Positions 50,581 through 59,639 of a stretch of DNA of 64,000 nucleotides are shown here, in pieces (within the stretch, counting starts at the first letter, position 1; every line of letters starts with the position of its first letter). A program made the translations under genes and the position numbers. The notes beneath the pieces are model-generated. The model worked only from the letters and a program-made list of their open reading frames with translations, had not been told where the DNA came from and did no database searches. The DNA comes from Porphyromonadaceae bacterium UBA4262 (GTDB lineage: Bacteria; Bacteroidota; Bacteroidia; Bacteroidales; Muribaculaceae), in the NCBI GenBank assembly GCA_002396085.1, contig DGWI01000034.1, positions 34,483 to 98,482 on the forward strand. Direction: 5' to 3'.

Positions 50581-50785
50581 CAGGTTGTAAACACGTTGTT
50601 AATAAATCAATTATTTATCAATTAATCAGTATTTTAGGTTGTTAATAGAGATGTTGATTGTAACCAATCGCAATACAATAACCAATTGTGCAAGCAATTG
50701 ACCTAAAAGTTATTGTCACAATTAACATGACTACTAACTCTAATAAAAAGTTCTTTTTAAAAATAAAAAATAAATTAATAATAAT

Positions 50786-51772
50786 ATGAATGTTGACAAA
50801 GGTTATGTCGATGCTCCCATCGACCCTAAACTGGACTTGCGCAGTGAGATATTGAGGCTGAAGCAGGAGCGCAATGCTGTGATCATGGCGCACTATTACC
50901 AGCGTCCTGAAATACAAGAATTGGCCGACCACATCGGTGACAGTCTGGCACTGGCTCAATTGGCAGCGAAGACTGATGCCGATGTCATTGTACTGTGCGG
51001 AGTTCATTTCATGGGCGAGACGGCCAAGATCCTGTGCCCCGACAAGACGGTGATTGTGCCTGACTTGAGTGCGGGTTGTTCGTTGGCCGACAGTTGTCCG
51101 GCCGACGAGTTTGAGGCTTATGTCAAGGCTCATCCCGGACACACGGTGGTGAGTTATGTCAACACCAGTGCTGCCGTCAAGGCGGTGACCGATGTGGTGG
51201 TGACCTCGTCGAATGCCAAGCAGATTGTTGAGAGTCTGCCCGAGGATGAGCCCATCATCTTCGGTCCTGACCGCAACCTGGGCAACTACATCAACAGCAT
51301 CACAGGCCGCAAAATGCTGCTGTGGGATGGCGCATGCCACGTGCATGAGCAGTTCTCGGTGCAGAAGTTGATGGATCTGCGCAAACAGCATCCCGAAGCC
51401 AAGGTGTTGGTGCACCCCGAGTGTCCCAAGCCCATTCGTCTGGTGGCCGACAAGGTGGGCAGCACACAAGCCTTGCTTAATTTTGCCGTTGCCGATGTGG
51501 CGCACGAGTTCATTGTATGTACCGAGAGTGGCATCCTCTTCCAAATGCAGCGTCAGTGTCCCGACAAGACGTTCATTCCGGCTCCGCCCGAGGATGGTAC
51601 GTGTGCTTGCAACGAGTGCAACTACATGAAACTCATCACACTGGAGAAACTCTACAACTCATTGCTTTACATGCAACCCACCATTGAGGTCGATAAGGAC
51701 ATTGCCGAGCGTGCTGTCCGTCCCATCGAGCGCATGCTGGACATCAGTCGCCAGTTGGGAATTATTAAATAA
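50786..51772 (+). CDS. nadA: Quinolinate synthase
   Basis: A 328-residue NadA that condenses iminoaspartate with dihydroxyacetone phosphate to quinolinate for NAD synthesis, using a [4Fe-4S] cluster. Three-fold repeated motifs are visible: HYYQRPEIQELADHIGDSL, VHFMGETAKILCP, SAGCSLADSCP, YVNTSAAVKA, GPDRNLGNYI and CACNECNYMK. The cluster cysteines in the AGCSLAD segment and the CACNECN segment are present. No nadB or nadC is adjacent. A terminator-like hairpin follows the stop. Confidence 0.95.
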   Translation: MNVDKGYVDAPIDPKLDLRSEILRLKQERNAVIMAHYYQRPEIQELADHIGDSLALAQLAAKTDADVIVLCGVHFMGETAKILCPDKTVIVPDLSAGCSLADSCPADEFEAYVKAHPGHTVVSYVNTSAAVKAVTDVVVTSSNAKQIVESLPEDEPIIFGPDRNLGNYINSITGRKMLLWDGACHVHEQFSVQKLMDLRKQHPEAKVLVHPECPKPIRLVADKVGSTQALLNFAVADVAHEFIVCTESGILFQMQRQCPDKTFIPAPPEDGTCACNECNYMKLITLEKLYNSLLYMQPTIEVDKDIAERAVRPIERMLDISRQLGIIK

Positions 51773-51779
51773 GATTTTA

Positions 51780-51840
51780 TTAAGAATTAAGAATGCACTG
51801 CTCTACCCTATAACCAGAGCAGTCTAAATTCTTAATTATA
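51780..51840. terminator. Hairpin after nadA with heptamer flanks
   Basis: ACTGCTCT (51797-51804) pairs with AGAGCAGT (51816-51823), and the stem extends through TTAAGAAT and ATTCTTAA on either side. The flanking TAAGAAT units keep a 7-base phase. Confidence 0.6.
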
Positions 51841-51866
51841 AATTTAGAAAACATTTATTGGTATTA

Positions 51867-52472
51867 ATGAAACAAGTAATTACATTAGTTTTAATAACAC
51901 TTTTATCAACCACTGTCATGGCACAGAATGTATATGATTTTACGGTTAAGGACCGCAAGGGCAACGATGTGTCGTTAGCCGAGTATAAGGGCAAGGTTTT
52001 GCTCATCGTCAACACTGCTACACGTTGTGGCTTCACGCCGCAATACGAGGAACTTGAGGCTCTCTACAAGGCCTACAAGGATCGTGGATTAGAAATTCTT
52101 GACTTCCCATGCAACCAGTTTGGCCAGCAGGCACCTGGTACCGAGGATGAAATTCATGAGTTCTGCCAGTTGAACTATGGTACTGAGTTCCCGCAGTTCC
52201 GCAAGATTGAAGTCAACGGCGAGAACGAGTCACCGCTGTTCACCTATCTCAAGGCGCAGAAGGGGTTTGCTGGTTTTGACTTGAATCACAAGATTGGCAA
52301 GTTGCTCCACGACATGATGCTCAAGGCCGATGCTGACTACGCCAGCAAGCCCGACATCAAGTGGAACTTCACCAAGTTCTTGGTGAATCAGCAGGGCGAA
52401 GTCATCGCTCGTTACGAGCCCACTCATGACATAAAGTCCATCGAGGCCGACATCCAGGCTCTCCTCAAATAA
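51867..52472 (+). CDS. Exported glutathione peroxidase
   Basis: About 201 residues with a signal peptide (VITLVLITLLSTTVMAQ), so periplasmic. The peroxidase active site is complete: Cys in NTATRCGFTPQYEELEAL, Gln in FPCNQFGQQAPG, and Trp/Asn in WNFTKFLV. This is a cysteine, not selenocysteine, type that in bacteria usually relies on thioredoxin-like reductants. Expected role: detoxification of hydroperoxides at the cell envelope. ATG is chosen over a TTG three codons upstream. It ends in a strong shared terminator. Confidence 0.92.
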   Translation: MKQVITLVLITLLSTTVMAQNVYDFTVKDRKGNDVSLAEYKGKVLLIVNTATRCGFTPQYEELEALYKAYKDRGLEILDFPCNQFGQQAPGTEDEIHEFCQLNYGTEFPQFRKIEVNGENESPLFTYLKAQKGFAGFDLNHKIGKLLHDMMLKADADYASKPDIKWNFTKFLVNQQGEVIARYEPTHDIKSIEADIQALLK

Positions 52473-52495
52473 AGGAAATTAGTGAATGTTTGGTT

Positions 52496-52534
52496 AATAA
52501 CCCCAACACTATGAACTGCAGTGTTGGGGTTATT
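52496..52534. terminator. Bidirectional terminator
   Basis: A perfect 15-bp stem (52496-52510 with 52520-52534), a 9-base loop, and T-rich ends on both strands, between the convergent peroxidase and C_GCAxxG genes. Confidence 0.85.
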
Positions 52535-53014
52535 TTATGTTTGCTGTAGCCGATGTTGGGCGTATATGCGGCAGGCACATGCGATGAGCACAGGACATGG
52601 GCGTGAGCGGTAGTACTCGGTAGTGCGCTCGCTGGGTCGAGGTGGGTCAATTTGGCCGCTGCGCAATCCCAACAACTCAGCGCAGATGAGTGAGTCATTA
52701 TGCGCCTTGAATTGGGCTGCTAATTCTTGCACCAGGGCATAGTTGCGGGCGCGGGCATCCAGGTCGCCAGTGGCGGCTCCGCATTCCAGGCCGGCTAGCA
52801 TGGCAAGGCCCGACACAGCACCGCAGGTGAGTCGAAGGCGTCCCATGCCACCACCGAACGAGGCAGCCATGCGCATGGCGGTGTCAATGTCGGCATTAGG
52901 AAACAGGTCGGCAAACGCCGCAACCACGCTCTGGGCACAGTTTAGCCCGGTAAGAAAATTGTTGCGCCCGCGCTCACCGCGCTCCTCCACATCAATTGTA
53001 TGATTTAAATCCAT
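52535..53014 (-). CDS. C_GCAxxG_C_C family protein
   Basis: A 159-residue soluble protein with the family pattern: NCAQSVVAAFADLFP, GGGMGRLRLTCGAVSGLAML, ICAELLGLR and PCPVLIACACRIYA. The spaced cysteines are the family hallmark and suggest a redox or metal-binding role, which is not established. A long family-typical disordered tail is absent. It converges with the exported glutathione peroxidase. Confidence 0.85.
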   Translation of the reverse strand: MDLNHTIDVEERGERGRNNFLTGLNCAQSVVAAFADLFPNADIDTAMRMAASFGGGMGRLRLTCGAVSGLAMLAGLECGAATGDLDARARNYALVQELAAQFKAHNDSLICAELLGLRSGQIDPPRPSERTTEYYRSRPCPVLIACACRIYAQHRLQQT

Positions 53015-53038
53015 GATGATCGTCTTAATTCTAAATGA

Positions 53039-54994
53039 TTAATTCTTAATTACTAACTGGTCTTGGGTCATGCGTTGCATGTATTGCTGGATGATGGCCT
53101 TCAGGAATTGTTCCATTCTGGCTTGTTGTTCGGGCATGGTGCCCATGAGATTGTGTTTCATCAAGCGGTCATCCAGCAGATAGAATCCTGTGGTTTTGTT
53201 GCCGTCAAACTGCAATATACAGCCGCCTTGCACCAGTTGGTAGATGCCGTTGAGGTAGTTCACAGCCCATGTTTCTTGAACAGGCGTGTTGAGCACATCT
53301 TTACCGAAGGCTATGTAGGGCTTTGGGTAGCCCAACAATGACATGAGTGTAGGCAGGATGTCGATTTGTTGCGCCACTTTATTTTCCATGCCAGGTTGGA
53401 TCAACTCACCACTGGGGTCATAGATGATGATGGGCGAGGCAAATCCACCCAAGTCGGTCTGATACTCGGGGTGATTACTCATGTTGGTGTGGTCGCTGGT
53501 GAGAACAAAGATAGTGTTTTTAAACCACGGTTGGCGGCTGGCTTGCTCAAAGAAGCGGCCCAGCGCCATGTCGGTGTAGCGGATGCACTTGTGTATGGGC
53601 AGTGGCCCCTCGGGGAAGATGTCTTTGTACTCCTGAGGAATGACAAAGGGGTGATGCGACGAGGCGGTGAACACGGCGGTCATGAAGGGCTCGTGCATCT
53701 CATTCATCTTGGCGCAATAGAATTGCAAAAACGGCTCATCCCAGATGGCCCAGGTGCCATCGAAGTCTTTGTCACCGTCAAAGCGCTTGTCCTGGTTAAA
53801 CTCAGTGCGACCATAGTAGGCCTGAAATCCCGTGCTGCGGGCAAATGCCTGGAATCCCATGCTGCCGTTTTGGGCACCGTGGAAGAATGCAGTCTGGTAA
53901 CCCTCATCGCCCAGCATGCGGGCAATGCCGCTCACGTGATTCATCGATGCGGGCGTGACAAAGAATGGCTCGACAAACATGGGTATGCTGGACAATATCG
54001 ATGGCATGCCATCAATGCTCTTGCGCCCGTTGCAATAGGTGTGCGTAAACGTCAGACTCTTGCTAATGAGCGAATCGATGTGAGGTGTGTAGCCATAAGA
54101 TGTCTTTTCTATGTTGCAATTATAGGCTCCGATGTATTCGCGTCCGAAGCTCTCGACAATCAGCACCACCACATTCTTCTTGTTGAATGGGACTGAGTCG
54201 TTGGGCTGATGTATGGGCGAATAGATGGCTTCGAGTTGTGCCTGGTCGGTGTAGTAGTTGGGAACGCGGAACACATCCTTGCCGATGGTGCGCAGCAGCG
54301 AGAAGGGTGTGTTGAGCACCAGGGCAGCATCCATGGGGCGTGTGACATACTGGTTGGCGTTGCTCACGGTGATGGGCCGCACGGCGGTGGTGAAGCCGCC
54401 ACGCATGCCTGCCACACACAGCGGACCTGTCACCAACAAGGCAGCCAGCATTGTCAAGTCATATTTGACCCAATTGAGGTGACGGTAGTTCAGTCGGGGT
54501 TGTTGATATAGTCGCCATAAGGCCCAAATGACCACAGCACCCAGTAGCACCAAATACCAATGGCTGAGAGTCTCGCCCATGATGATGCCTGCTAGGTTGC
54601 TCTCGTGTGAAAATTCGCCCATCACTGTGCTGGTGGTGCGTCGCATCGTGAAGGGGAAGTAGACCGCATCGGCGACATTGATGACAAATGCCAGCGAGTT
54701 GACGATGACAAATATCCACTTGAGTGTACGGTGATAGGTGGGTCGCTCCTTGATGTGCAGGGGCAGCAGCATGAGCACGATCCACAGGATGTTGGTATAG
54801 ATGATGGCCGATGTGTCGAACACCAGACTGCCCATCACCAGGTCGCCCACATTGGTCTGCAGGGCCGGCGACAGGAGTTTCCAGTTGAGGCTCAGAAAGG
54901 CCAGCCGCGCCACCGCATAGGTGACGTAGACCAAGGCTAAGTTGATCACCACAGCCCAGATGGGTGCCAATAGTGTCGATGAGATGCGTTTCAT
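53039..54994 (-). CDS. LTA-synthase-like sulfatase-superfamily membrane enzyme
   Basis: A 651-residue inner-membrane protein. Five N-terminal transmembrane helices are followed by a periplasmic alkaline-phosphatase-superfamily domain (about 260-600). Metal and nucleophile motifs: VVVLIVESFGREYIGAYN, NGRKSIDGMPSILSSIP (Ser nucleophile), and LTSDHTNMSNHPE. The family includes lipoteichoic acid synthases, phosphoethanolamine and phosphoglycerol transferases. In a Gram-negative it more likely modifies lipid A, a glycan or osmoregulated glucans with a phosphoglycerol-type group. It overlaps the upstream acyltransferase gene (ATGA). Its last residues are encoded by a TTAATTC heptamer array. Confidence 0.87.
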   Translation of the reverse strand: MKRISSTLLAPIWAVVINLALVYVTYAVARLAFLSLNWKLLSPALQTNVGDLVMGSLVFDTSAIIYTNILWIVLMLLPLHIKERPTYHRTLKWIFVIVNSLAFVINVADAVYFPFTMRRTTSTVMGEFSHESNLAGIIMGETLSHWYLVLLGAVVIWALWRLYQQPRLNYRHLNWVKYDLTMLAALLVTGPLCVAGMRGGFTTAVRPITVSNANQYVTRPMDAALVLNTPFSLLRTIGKDVFRVPNYYTDQAQLEAIYSPIHQPNDSVPFNKKNVVVLIVESFGREYIGAYNCNIEKTSYGYTPHIDSLISKSLTFTHTYCNGRKSIDGMPSILSSIPMFVEPFFVTPASMNHVSGIARMLGDEGYQTAFFHGAQNGSMGFQAFARSTGFQAYYGRTEFNQDKRFDGDKDFDGTWAIWDEPFLQFYCAKMNEMHEPFMTAVFTASSHHPFVIPQEYKDIFPEGPLPIHKCIRYTDMALGRFFEQASRQPWFKNTIFVLTSDHTNMSNHPEYQTDLGGFASPIIIYDPSGELIQPGMENKVAQQIDILPTLMSLLGYPKPYIAFGKDVLNTPVQETWAVNYLNGIYQLVQGGCILQFDGNKTTGFYLLDDRLMKHNLMGTMPEQQARMEQFLKAIIQQYMQRMTQDQLVIKN

Positions 54995-55953
54995 GATTCT
55001 GCTTGTTTGCGTTCGACCACGCGTCCGTTCTTTACCTCGAAGCGTCGGTCAAACTCCTCGCGGGTGCGTTTCCAGCGGTTGTGGCTCCACAACCAGTACT
55101 GTGGTGCGCGGCGTATGGTGGCCTCCATGCGGCGGTAGTACTCGTCAGTGATGGCCATTTGGGGTAGCGAGTTGGGATCGCGGGTGATGAGTTGCAAGTC
55201 GGCCTCATAGTATCCACGCTTGACACACTTGACATCAACGTAGACAACCGCCTGGTTGAGTTTGCGGGCAATGCGCTCCACGCCGGTGAACACGGGGGTG
55301 TCCTGGTTGAAGAACGTGACCCAGTGGTGTATGTTCTGCCACGTGGGCACCTGGTCGCTGATGTAGCCCACCAGAGTGGGACGACCCTCTTGCTGGTGCT
55401 TCAAGAGCCATCGCAGCGTCTCGCGCATGGGGATGGATTCGCTGCCCATGCGGTTGCGGAAGGTGAGGAACAGGCGGTCCATCACCTCGTTTTCCAGTGG
55501 GTGATAGATATGTCCGTAACCGCAGTCCAGATTGCCTACAGGCTCACGGATGGCGGTGACCATCTCCCAGTTGCCATAGTGTCCCAGCATCAGAGCCACA
55601 CTCTGTCCGCTCTTGAGAATGTCGATCACTTGGTCAATGCCTTTAAAGACCATGCGGCGATGGATGTTGCGTCGGCTCATGGTGGCAAACTTGACAGTCT
55701 CGGCAATGTAGTCGCAGAAGAAGTGGTAGTACTCACGCTTGATGAGATTGCGTTGTTCGATTGTCAGTTCGGGAAAGGCGTTGGTCAGGTTCTTGTCGAT
55801 GACGCGTCGGCGATAGCGCAACACCTTGGCAATGAGGATATACAGTGCATCGGCAAGCAGGTAATGTAGCCACATGGGCAGCAGCGACAGCAAGTACCAT
55901 GTGCCATACAGTGCCCCATAGAGTGCGTGATTGAGTATGTTCTTGAATTTCAC
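54991..55953 (-). CDS. LpxL/HtrB-type lysophospholipid acyltransferase
   Basis: A 320-residue inner-membrane acyltransferase. N-terminal amphipathic/transmembrane helix, then the catalytic HxxxxE motif in ALMLGHYGNWEMV (near residue 125), with other family residues in GYISDQVP and VFTGVERIARK. Expected to add a secondary acyl chain to lipid A or a lipid intermediate. It starts at GTG 55953; a -7 box lies four bases upstream, so the mRNA appears leaderless. The stop overlaps the next gene's ATG by four bases, so lipid acylation and the LTA-synthase-like step are probably coupled. Confidence 0.87.
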   Translation of the reverse strand: MKFKNILNHALYGALYGTWYLLSLLPMWLHYLLADALYILIAKVLRYRRRVIDKNLTNAFPELTIEQRNLIKREYYHFFCDYIAETVKFATMSRRNIHRRMVFKGIDQVIDILKSGQSVALMLGHYGNWEMVTAIREPVGNLDCGYGHIYHPLENEVMDRLFLTFRNRMGSESIPMRETLRWLLKHQQEGRPTLVGYISDQVPTWQNIHHWVTFFNQDTPVFTGVERIARKLNQAVVYVDVKCVKRGYYEADLQLITRDPNSLPQMAITDEYYRRMEATIRRAPQYWLWSHNRWKRTREEFDRRFEVKNGRVVERKQAES

Positions 55954-55957
55954 GCTG

Positions 55958-55965
55958 CAAATTTA
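55958..55965 (-). promoter_or_regulatory. -7 box for the acyltransferase
   Basis: The minus strand reads TAAATTTG, four bases before the GTG start at 55953. Confidence 0.45.
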
Positions 55966-55996
55966 CGACATTTTTTTAGATATTTAAGCCCACTAA

Positions 55997-56055
55997 CCCC
56001 CTAAAGGGGGGGACTACTGTTGTGGCTGCCGCTTTGTAGTCCCCCCTTTAGGGGG
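55997..56055. terminator. Large GC-rich hairpin (CCCCCTAAAGGGGG type)
   Basis: Bases 55997-56017 pair with 56036-56055 with one bulge, and each arm is itself palindromic (CCCCCTAAAGGGGG). The sequence resembles a widely dispersed Bacteroidetes intergenic hairpin. It lies between the coiled-coil gene stop (56079, minus) and the acyltransferase start. Confidence 0.6.
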
Positions 56056-56078
56056 CTCCTTATACATGTCACGAGTGG

Positions 56079-56585
56079 TCAGAGTTTCTTTCGGGCCTTC
56101 TCGATGTTTTGTTTAGCCTTCTCAATCTTCTTGTTGAGTTTGTCTATTTTTTTCAGTGCTTTGGCTTGCTTCTGCAGGTCGGGGTCTTGAACCTCTTGTT
56201 GCGCCTTGAGGAGTTCTCTCTGGGCCTTCTCGATGTTCTTGTTTTCTTTCTCAATTTTCTTCTGTGCATCCTGGCGTTGCTTCTGGATCTTTTCCTGCTT
56301 CTTGGCCTCTTTTTCGGCTTTCTTAGCCTGCTTTTCGGCCTCTTTCGCCTTCTTGGCCTGTTCCTTGGCAGCCTTGGCCTGTTTCTTGGCTTCTTCGGCT
56401 TGTTTCTTGGCAACTTCGGCCTGCTTCTTCAGTTCTTCGGCTTGCTTGGCAGCCTGTTTGGCAGCCTGCTTTTGCTGTTCCACTGTCTGGTGTGTCACCG
56501 GTTCGGTAATGGTGACGGCGGTCTGTGCTTGTGTGCCCATTGCCATCAGGGCGCCCAGGGCCAGGGCTAATAATGTTTTTTTCAT
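56079..56585 (-). CDS. Exported lysine/alanine/glutamate-rich coiled-coil protein
   Basis: A 168-residue protein: signal peptide (TLLALALGALMAMGTQAQ), a short linker with TAVTITEPVTHQTVEQQ, then about 120 residues of uninterrupted coiled coil built from repeats of the kind KQAKKAEKEAKKQEKIQ. The composition is almost entirely K, A, E and Q. It may be a periplasmic spacer or peptidoglycan-associated rod. The low complexity prevents homology calls. A -7 box is at 56620-56627. Confidence 0.72.
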   Translation of the reverse strand: MKKTLLALALGALMAMGTQAQTAVTITEPVTHQTVEQQKQAAKQAAKQAEELKKQAEVAKKQAEEAKKQAKAAKEQAKKAKEAEKQAKKAEKEAKKQEKIQKQRQDAQKKIEKENKNIEKAQRELLKAQQEVQDPDLQKQAKALKKIDKLNKKIEKAKQNIEKARKKL

Positions 56586-56619
56586 TGTCTTTTCTGTTTA
56601 GAGTTTACTATCCGAACGA

Positions 56620-56627
56620 CAAAGGTA
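56620..56627 (-). promoter_or_regulatory. -7 box for the coiled-coil gene
   Basis: TACCTTTG on the minus strand, about 35 bases before the ATG at 56585. Confidence 0.45.
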
Positions 56628-56703
56628 AGAATAAATTACCCATTGTACATTTTTTTTGACTCCTTTTTTTCACTTTGGTTTAAACAACCCACAGGGATGT
56701 TGG

Positions 56704-59541
56704 CTAGTGGGCGTCGAGCCAGTTGGTGGCGGCAGCGTGGCTGGCGGTGAGGCGCACACGACCGTGATAGGCGTTTTCCATCTCCTCGATGACAATGTGT
56801 CGCACGCGGTCGAGTTCAGCCGGGATGACATCGAAGTTTAACTCGTCGTGCACTTGCAGTATCATCTTTGACTGGATGCCCTCTTGTTCAAAGCGGCGGT
56901 GTATAGCGATCATGGCGCGCTTGATGATGTCGGCCGCTGTGCCCTGGATGGGGGCATTGACGGCGTTGCGCTCGCTGAAACTGCGCACCACAGCGTTGCG
57001 CGAGTTGATGTCTGGCAGTATGCGTCGGCGACCGTCCAGTGTGGTGACGTAGCCTCGCTCGCGGGCTTGTGCCACACTGCGGTCGATGTAGTCGCGCACG
57101 CCGGGGAAGGTGTCGAAGTATCCGTCAATCAGCATCTTGGCCTCGCTGCGTGGAATATTGAGCCGCTCGGCCAGACCGAATGCAGAGATGCCGTAGAGGA
57201 TACCGAAGTTGGCTGTCTTGGCCTTGCGGCGCTGGTCGGGGGTGACCTGGTCGAGTGTCTCATGATAGATGCGCGCGGCGGTGATGGCATGGATGTCGTG
57301 GTCGTGGGCAAAGGCATCGAGCATCGTCGGGTCGCCACTGAGGTCGGCCACCAGTCGCAGTTCAATCTGCGAGTAGTCGGCACTGAAGAACACGTTGCCG
57401 TCGGCTGGGATGAACGCACGGCGTATCTCGCGACCCTCATCGTTGCGCACGGGTATGTTCTGCAAGTTGGGATTGGTGCTCGACAGTCGTCCGGTGGCAG
57501 TGACCGTCTGGTTGTAGGTGGTGTGAATGCGTCCTGTGCGTGGGTTGATGAGTTGTGGCAGAGCGTCGACATAGGTGTTGAGTAGTTTGCGTATGCCGCG
57601 CAATTCCAGTATTTTGCCCACCAGCGGGTGTCGGTCGCGCAACTTGAGCAGGATTTCCTCGGTTGTGCTGTACTGCCCTGTCTTGGTCTTCTTGGCCTTG
57701 GGGTCCAGTTGCAGTTTGTCAAACAAGATTTCGCCCACCTGCATGGGTGAGGCAGTGTTGAACTCCTGTCCTGCCAGTTGGTGGCATTCTTGCTCTAGCG
57801 CATTCATTTGCTGCGTCAGGGTGATGGAATAGTCATGCAGTGCCTTCACGTCGATGCGTGCGCCAGCCAGTTCCATGCTTGCCAGCACGCGGATGAGCGG
57901 CAGTTCGATGTCGGTGAGCAGGTGGCTCAATCCCTCGTCTGCCAGGTGTTGATCAAGCACGTCGGGCAACGCCAGTGTCACCAGTGCCTGCTCACATGCC
58001 CAGTGTGTGACCTTGTCGGCAGTGACTTGATTGAACTTGAATTGTCCCCTACCCTTAGCCCCGAGTACCTTCTCGACGGGTGTTGTCTGGTAGTTGAGCA
58101 GTTCGGCAGCGATGTCGGCGGTGGTGTGTGTGCGCTCGGGTTGCAGCAGATAGTGTGCCACAGCAGTGTCGTAGTAGGGTGTGGTCATCTTCACTCCCGC
58201 CACATCGAGCATGACCATCAGTCGCTTGACGTCGTTGCAGATGATGCGGGCTTGGCTGGTGAACAGTGGCTCGATGGCCTGCAACATGAATCCCATGCCA
58301 TCCATGGGCAGATAGTAGGCTTCGGCTGGCGAGGCGCACAGGGCCATGCCCACCATGGTTGCCCGCATGGCCTCGTCGCCCATGCTCACCAGATGTACGG
58401 CCACCTGGGGTTGCATCATGAGCCGCTTGATCAATTCCTCGGCCTGATTGCTGTCGCTCACTAATTGTAATTGAGAATTGTGAATTGAGAATTGTGAATC
58501 GTCTGCCTTGAATTGAGAATCGGGCTGGCGTGTCGTGTCACTGCCTTGTGCATGATCCATTGCCACATTGGGGATGTCGAAGAGCGAGAGTTGCTCGCCT
58601 GGTTGAGCCACAGGGCTTGGTGATGGTGCGCTGGTGACGGTGCGCTGTGCGTCGGCATCGAGTCCCACGTTGGCCTCGCCCTGGTCGATGATGCGGGCTG
58701 TGAGGGTGCGAAATTCCAGTTCGTTGAACACCTGTCGCAGTGCATCTAGGTCGGCAGGCTCGCGACGCAATGCACCTTCGTCCCAGCGGATGGGTACATC
58801 GGTCTTGATGGTGGCCAGCCACTTACTCTGGCGTATTTGCTCGACGTTGGCTTCGACACTGGTCTTGAGTGCGCCTTTGAGTTGGTCGGTGTGTTCGAGC
58901 ATGTTCTCGATCGAGCCAAATTGGCTGATGAGTGACTCGGCCTTCTTGGGTCCCACGCCGGGGCAACCGGGGATGTTGTCGGCGGTGTCGCCCATGAGTC
59001 CCAGCAGGTCAATGACTTGCAGGGGGTCTTGCAGATTATACTTATCCTTGACCTCCTGCACACCCAGTATCTCGCCCTTGGCGGGATTATAAAGTTTGAC
59101 CTGGTCGGTGACCAGTTGCGCAAAGTCCTTGTCGCCCGTGACCATGTAGGTGAAGAAGTCGTGCTCCTGTGCCAGGTGCGCCATGGTGCCGATGACATCG
59201 TCGGCCTCATATCCGTCAACCACGATGACGGGTATGTGATAGGCCTCGAGGATTCGCTTGATATAGGGCACAGCGGTGAGGATGCCCTCGGGTGTCTTGT
59301 CGCGGTTGGCTTTGTATTCGGGATATGCCTCGTGACGGAATGTCTTGCCGCCTGGGTCAAAGCACACGGCGATGTGCGAGGGCTGCTCGCGCTTGAGCAG
59401 GTCTTGCAGCATGTTGACAAAGCCGAACACGGCCGATGTGTCGATGCCGGTGCTGGTGATGCGGGGGTTGCGAATCATCGCATAGAAGGCGCGGAAGATA
59501 AGCGCATAGGCATCCAGAAGGAGCAATTTTTTCTCTTGCAT
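56704..59541 (-). CDS. polA: DNA polymerase I, proofreading site not recognisable
   Basis: A 945-residue Pol I. N-terminal 5'-3' exonuclease (1-300; LLLDAYALIFRAFYAMI, MVTGDKDFAQLV, GMGTADNIPGCPG-type loop), a linker (about 300-360), a 3'-5' exonuclease-like domain (about 365-560) and the polymerase domain with motif A DYSQIELRLVADLSG, motif B RRKAKTANFGILYGIS and motif C QVHDELNFDV. In the exonuclease-like domain the metal-binding acids are absent: where D-x-E is expected the sequence reads VAVHLVSMGD, the next Asp aligns with Arg in NDVKRLM, and the last with Gln in CEQALVTL. The linker contains residues encoded by a heptamer array (58463-58496). Gap repair and Okazaki processing are expected. 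Confidence 0.95.
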   Translation of the reverse strand: MQEKKLLLLDAYALIFRAFYAMIRNPRITSTGIDTSAVFGFVNMLQDLLKREQPSHIAVCFDPGGKTFRHEAYPEYKANRDKTPEGILTAVPYIKRILEAYHIPVIVVDGYEADDVIGTMAHLAQEHDFFTYMVTGDKDFAQLVTDQVKLYNPAKGEILGVQEVKDKYNLQDPLQVIDLLGLMGDTADNIPGCPGVGPKKAESLISQFGSIENMLEHTDQLKGALKTSVEANVEQIRQSKWLATIKTDVPIRWDEGALRREPADLDALRQVFNELEFRTLTARIIDQGEANVGLDADAQRTVTSAPSPSPVAQPGEQLSLFDIPNVAMDHAQGSDTTRQPDSQFKADDSQFSIHNSQLQLVSDSNQAEELIKRLMMQPQVAVHLVSMGDEAMRATMVGMALCASPAEAYYLPMDGMGFMLQAIEPLFTSQARIICNDVKRLMVMLDVAGVKMTTPYYDTAVAHYLLQPERTHTTADIAAELLNYQTTPVEKVLGAKGRGQFKFNQVTADKVTHWACEQALVTLALPDVLDQHLADEGLSHLLTDIELPLIRVLASMELAGARIDVKALHDYSITLTQQMNALEQECHQLAGQEFNTASPMQVGEILFDKLQLDPKAKKTKTGQYSTTEEILLKLRDRHPLVGKILELRGIRKLLNTYVDALPQLINPRTGRIHTTYNQTVTATGRLSSTNPNLQNIPVRNDEGREIRRAFIPADGNVFFSADYSQIELRLVADLSGDPTMLDAFAHDHDIHAITAARIYHETLDQVTPDQRRKAKTANFGILYGISAFGLAERLNIPRSEAKMLIDGYFDTFPGVRDYIDRSVAQARERGYVTTLDGRRRILPDINSRNAVVRSFSERNAVNAPIQGTAADIIKRAMIAIHRRFEQEGIQSKMILQVHDELNFDVIPAELDRVRHIVIEEMENAYHGRVRLTASHAAATNWLDAH
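58463..58517. repeat. Heptamer array inside the polA coding sequence
   Basis: Units AATTGAG and AATTGTG alternate at 58469-58496 (four exact heptamers plus a partial one) and one more AATTGAG occurs at 58511-58517. They encode part of the DSQFSIHNSQLQL linker. The same units form intergenic arrays at 28111-28145 and 62398-62451. Confidence 0.8.
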
Positions 59542-59639
59542 GGTGGGTCAGTTTTAGAAAAACACGATAAAATTAGGTGTTTTTGCCCAATTTGGGAAAT
59601 ATTTGCCGATTTTTTTCGCTGAAGTCGGTAAATTATGAC

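Larger units (their letters stand above)
49632..50785. other. Gene-free AT-rich region of island 2, upstream of nadA
   Basis: About 1150 bases with no convincing gene. It holds the structured element (49692-49978), a 72-bp repeat (50121-50192) shared with 62462-62533, a degenerate further copy of it (about 50255-50320), and a possible nadA promoter (50573-50580) about 200 bases upstream of the ATG. A short frame at 50017-50181 has no family features. Confidence 0.65.
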
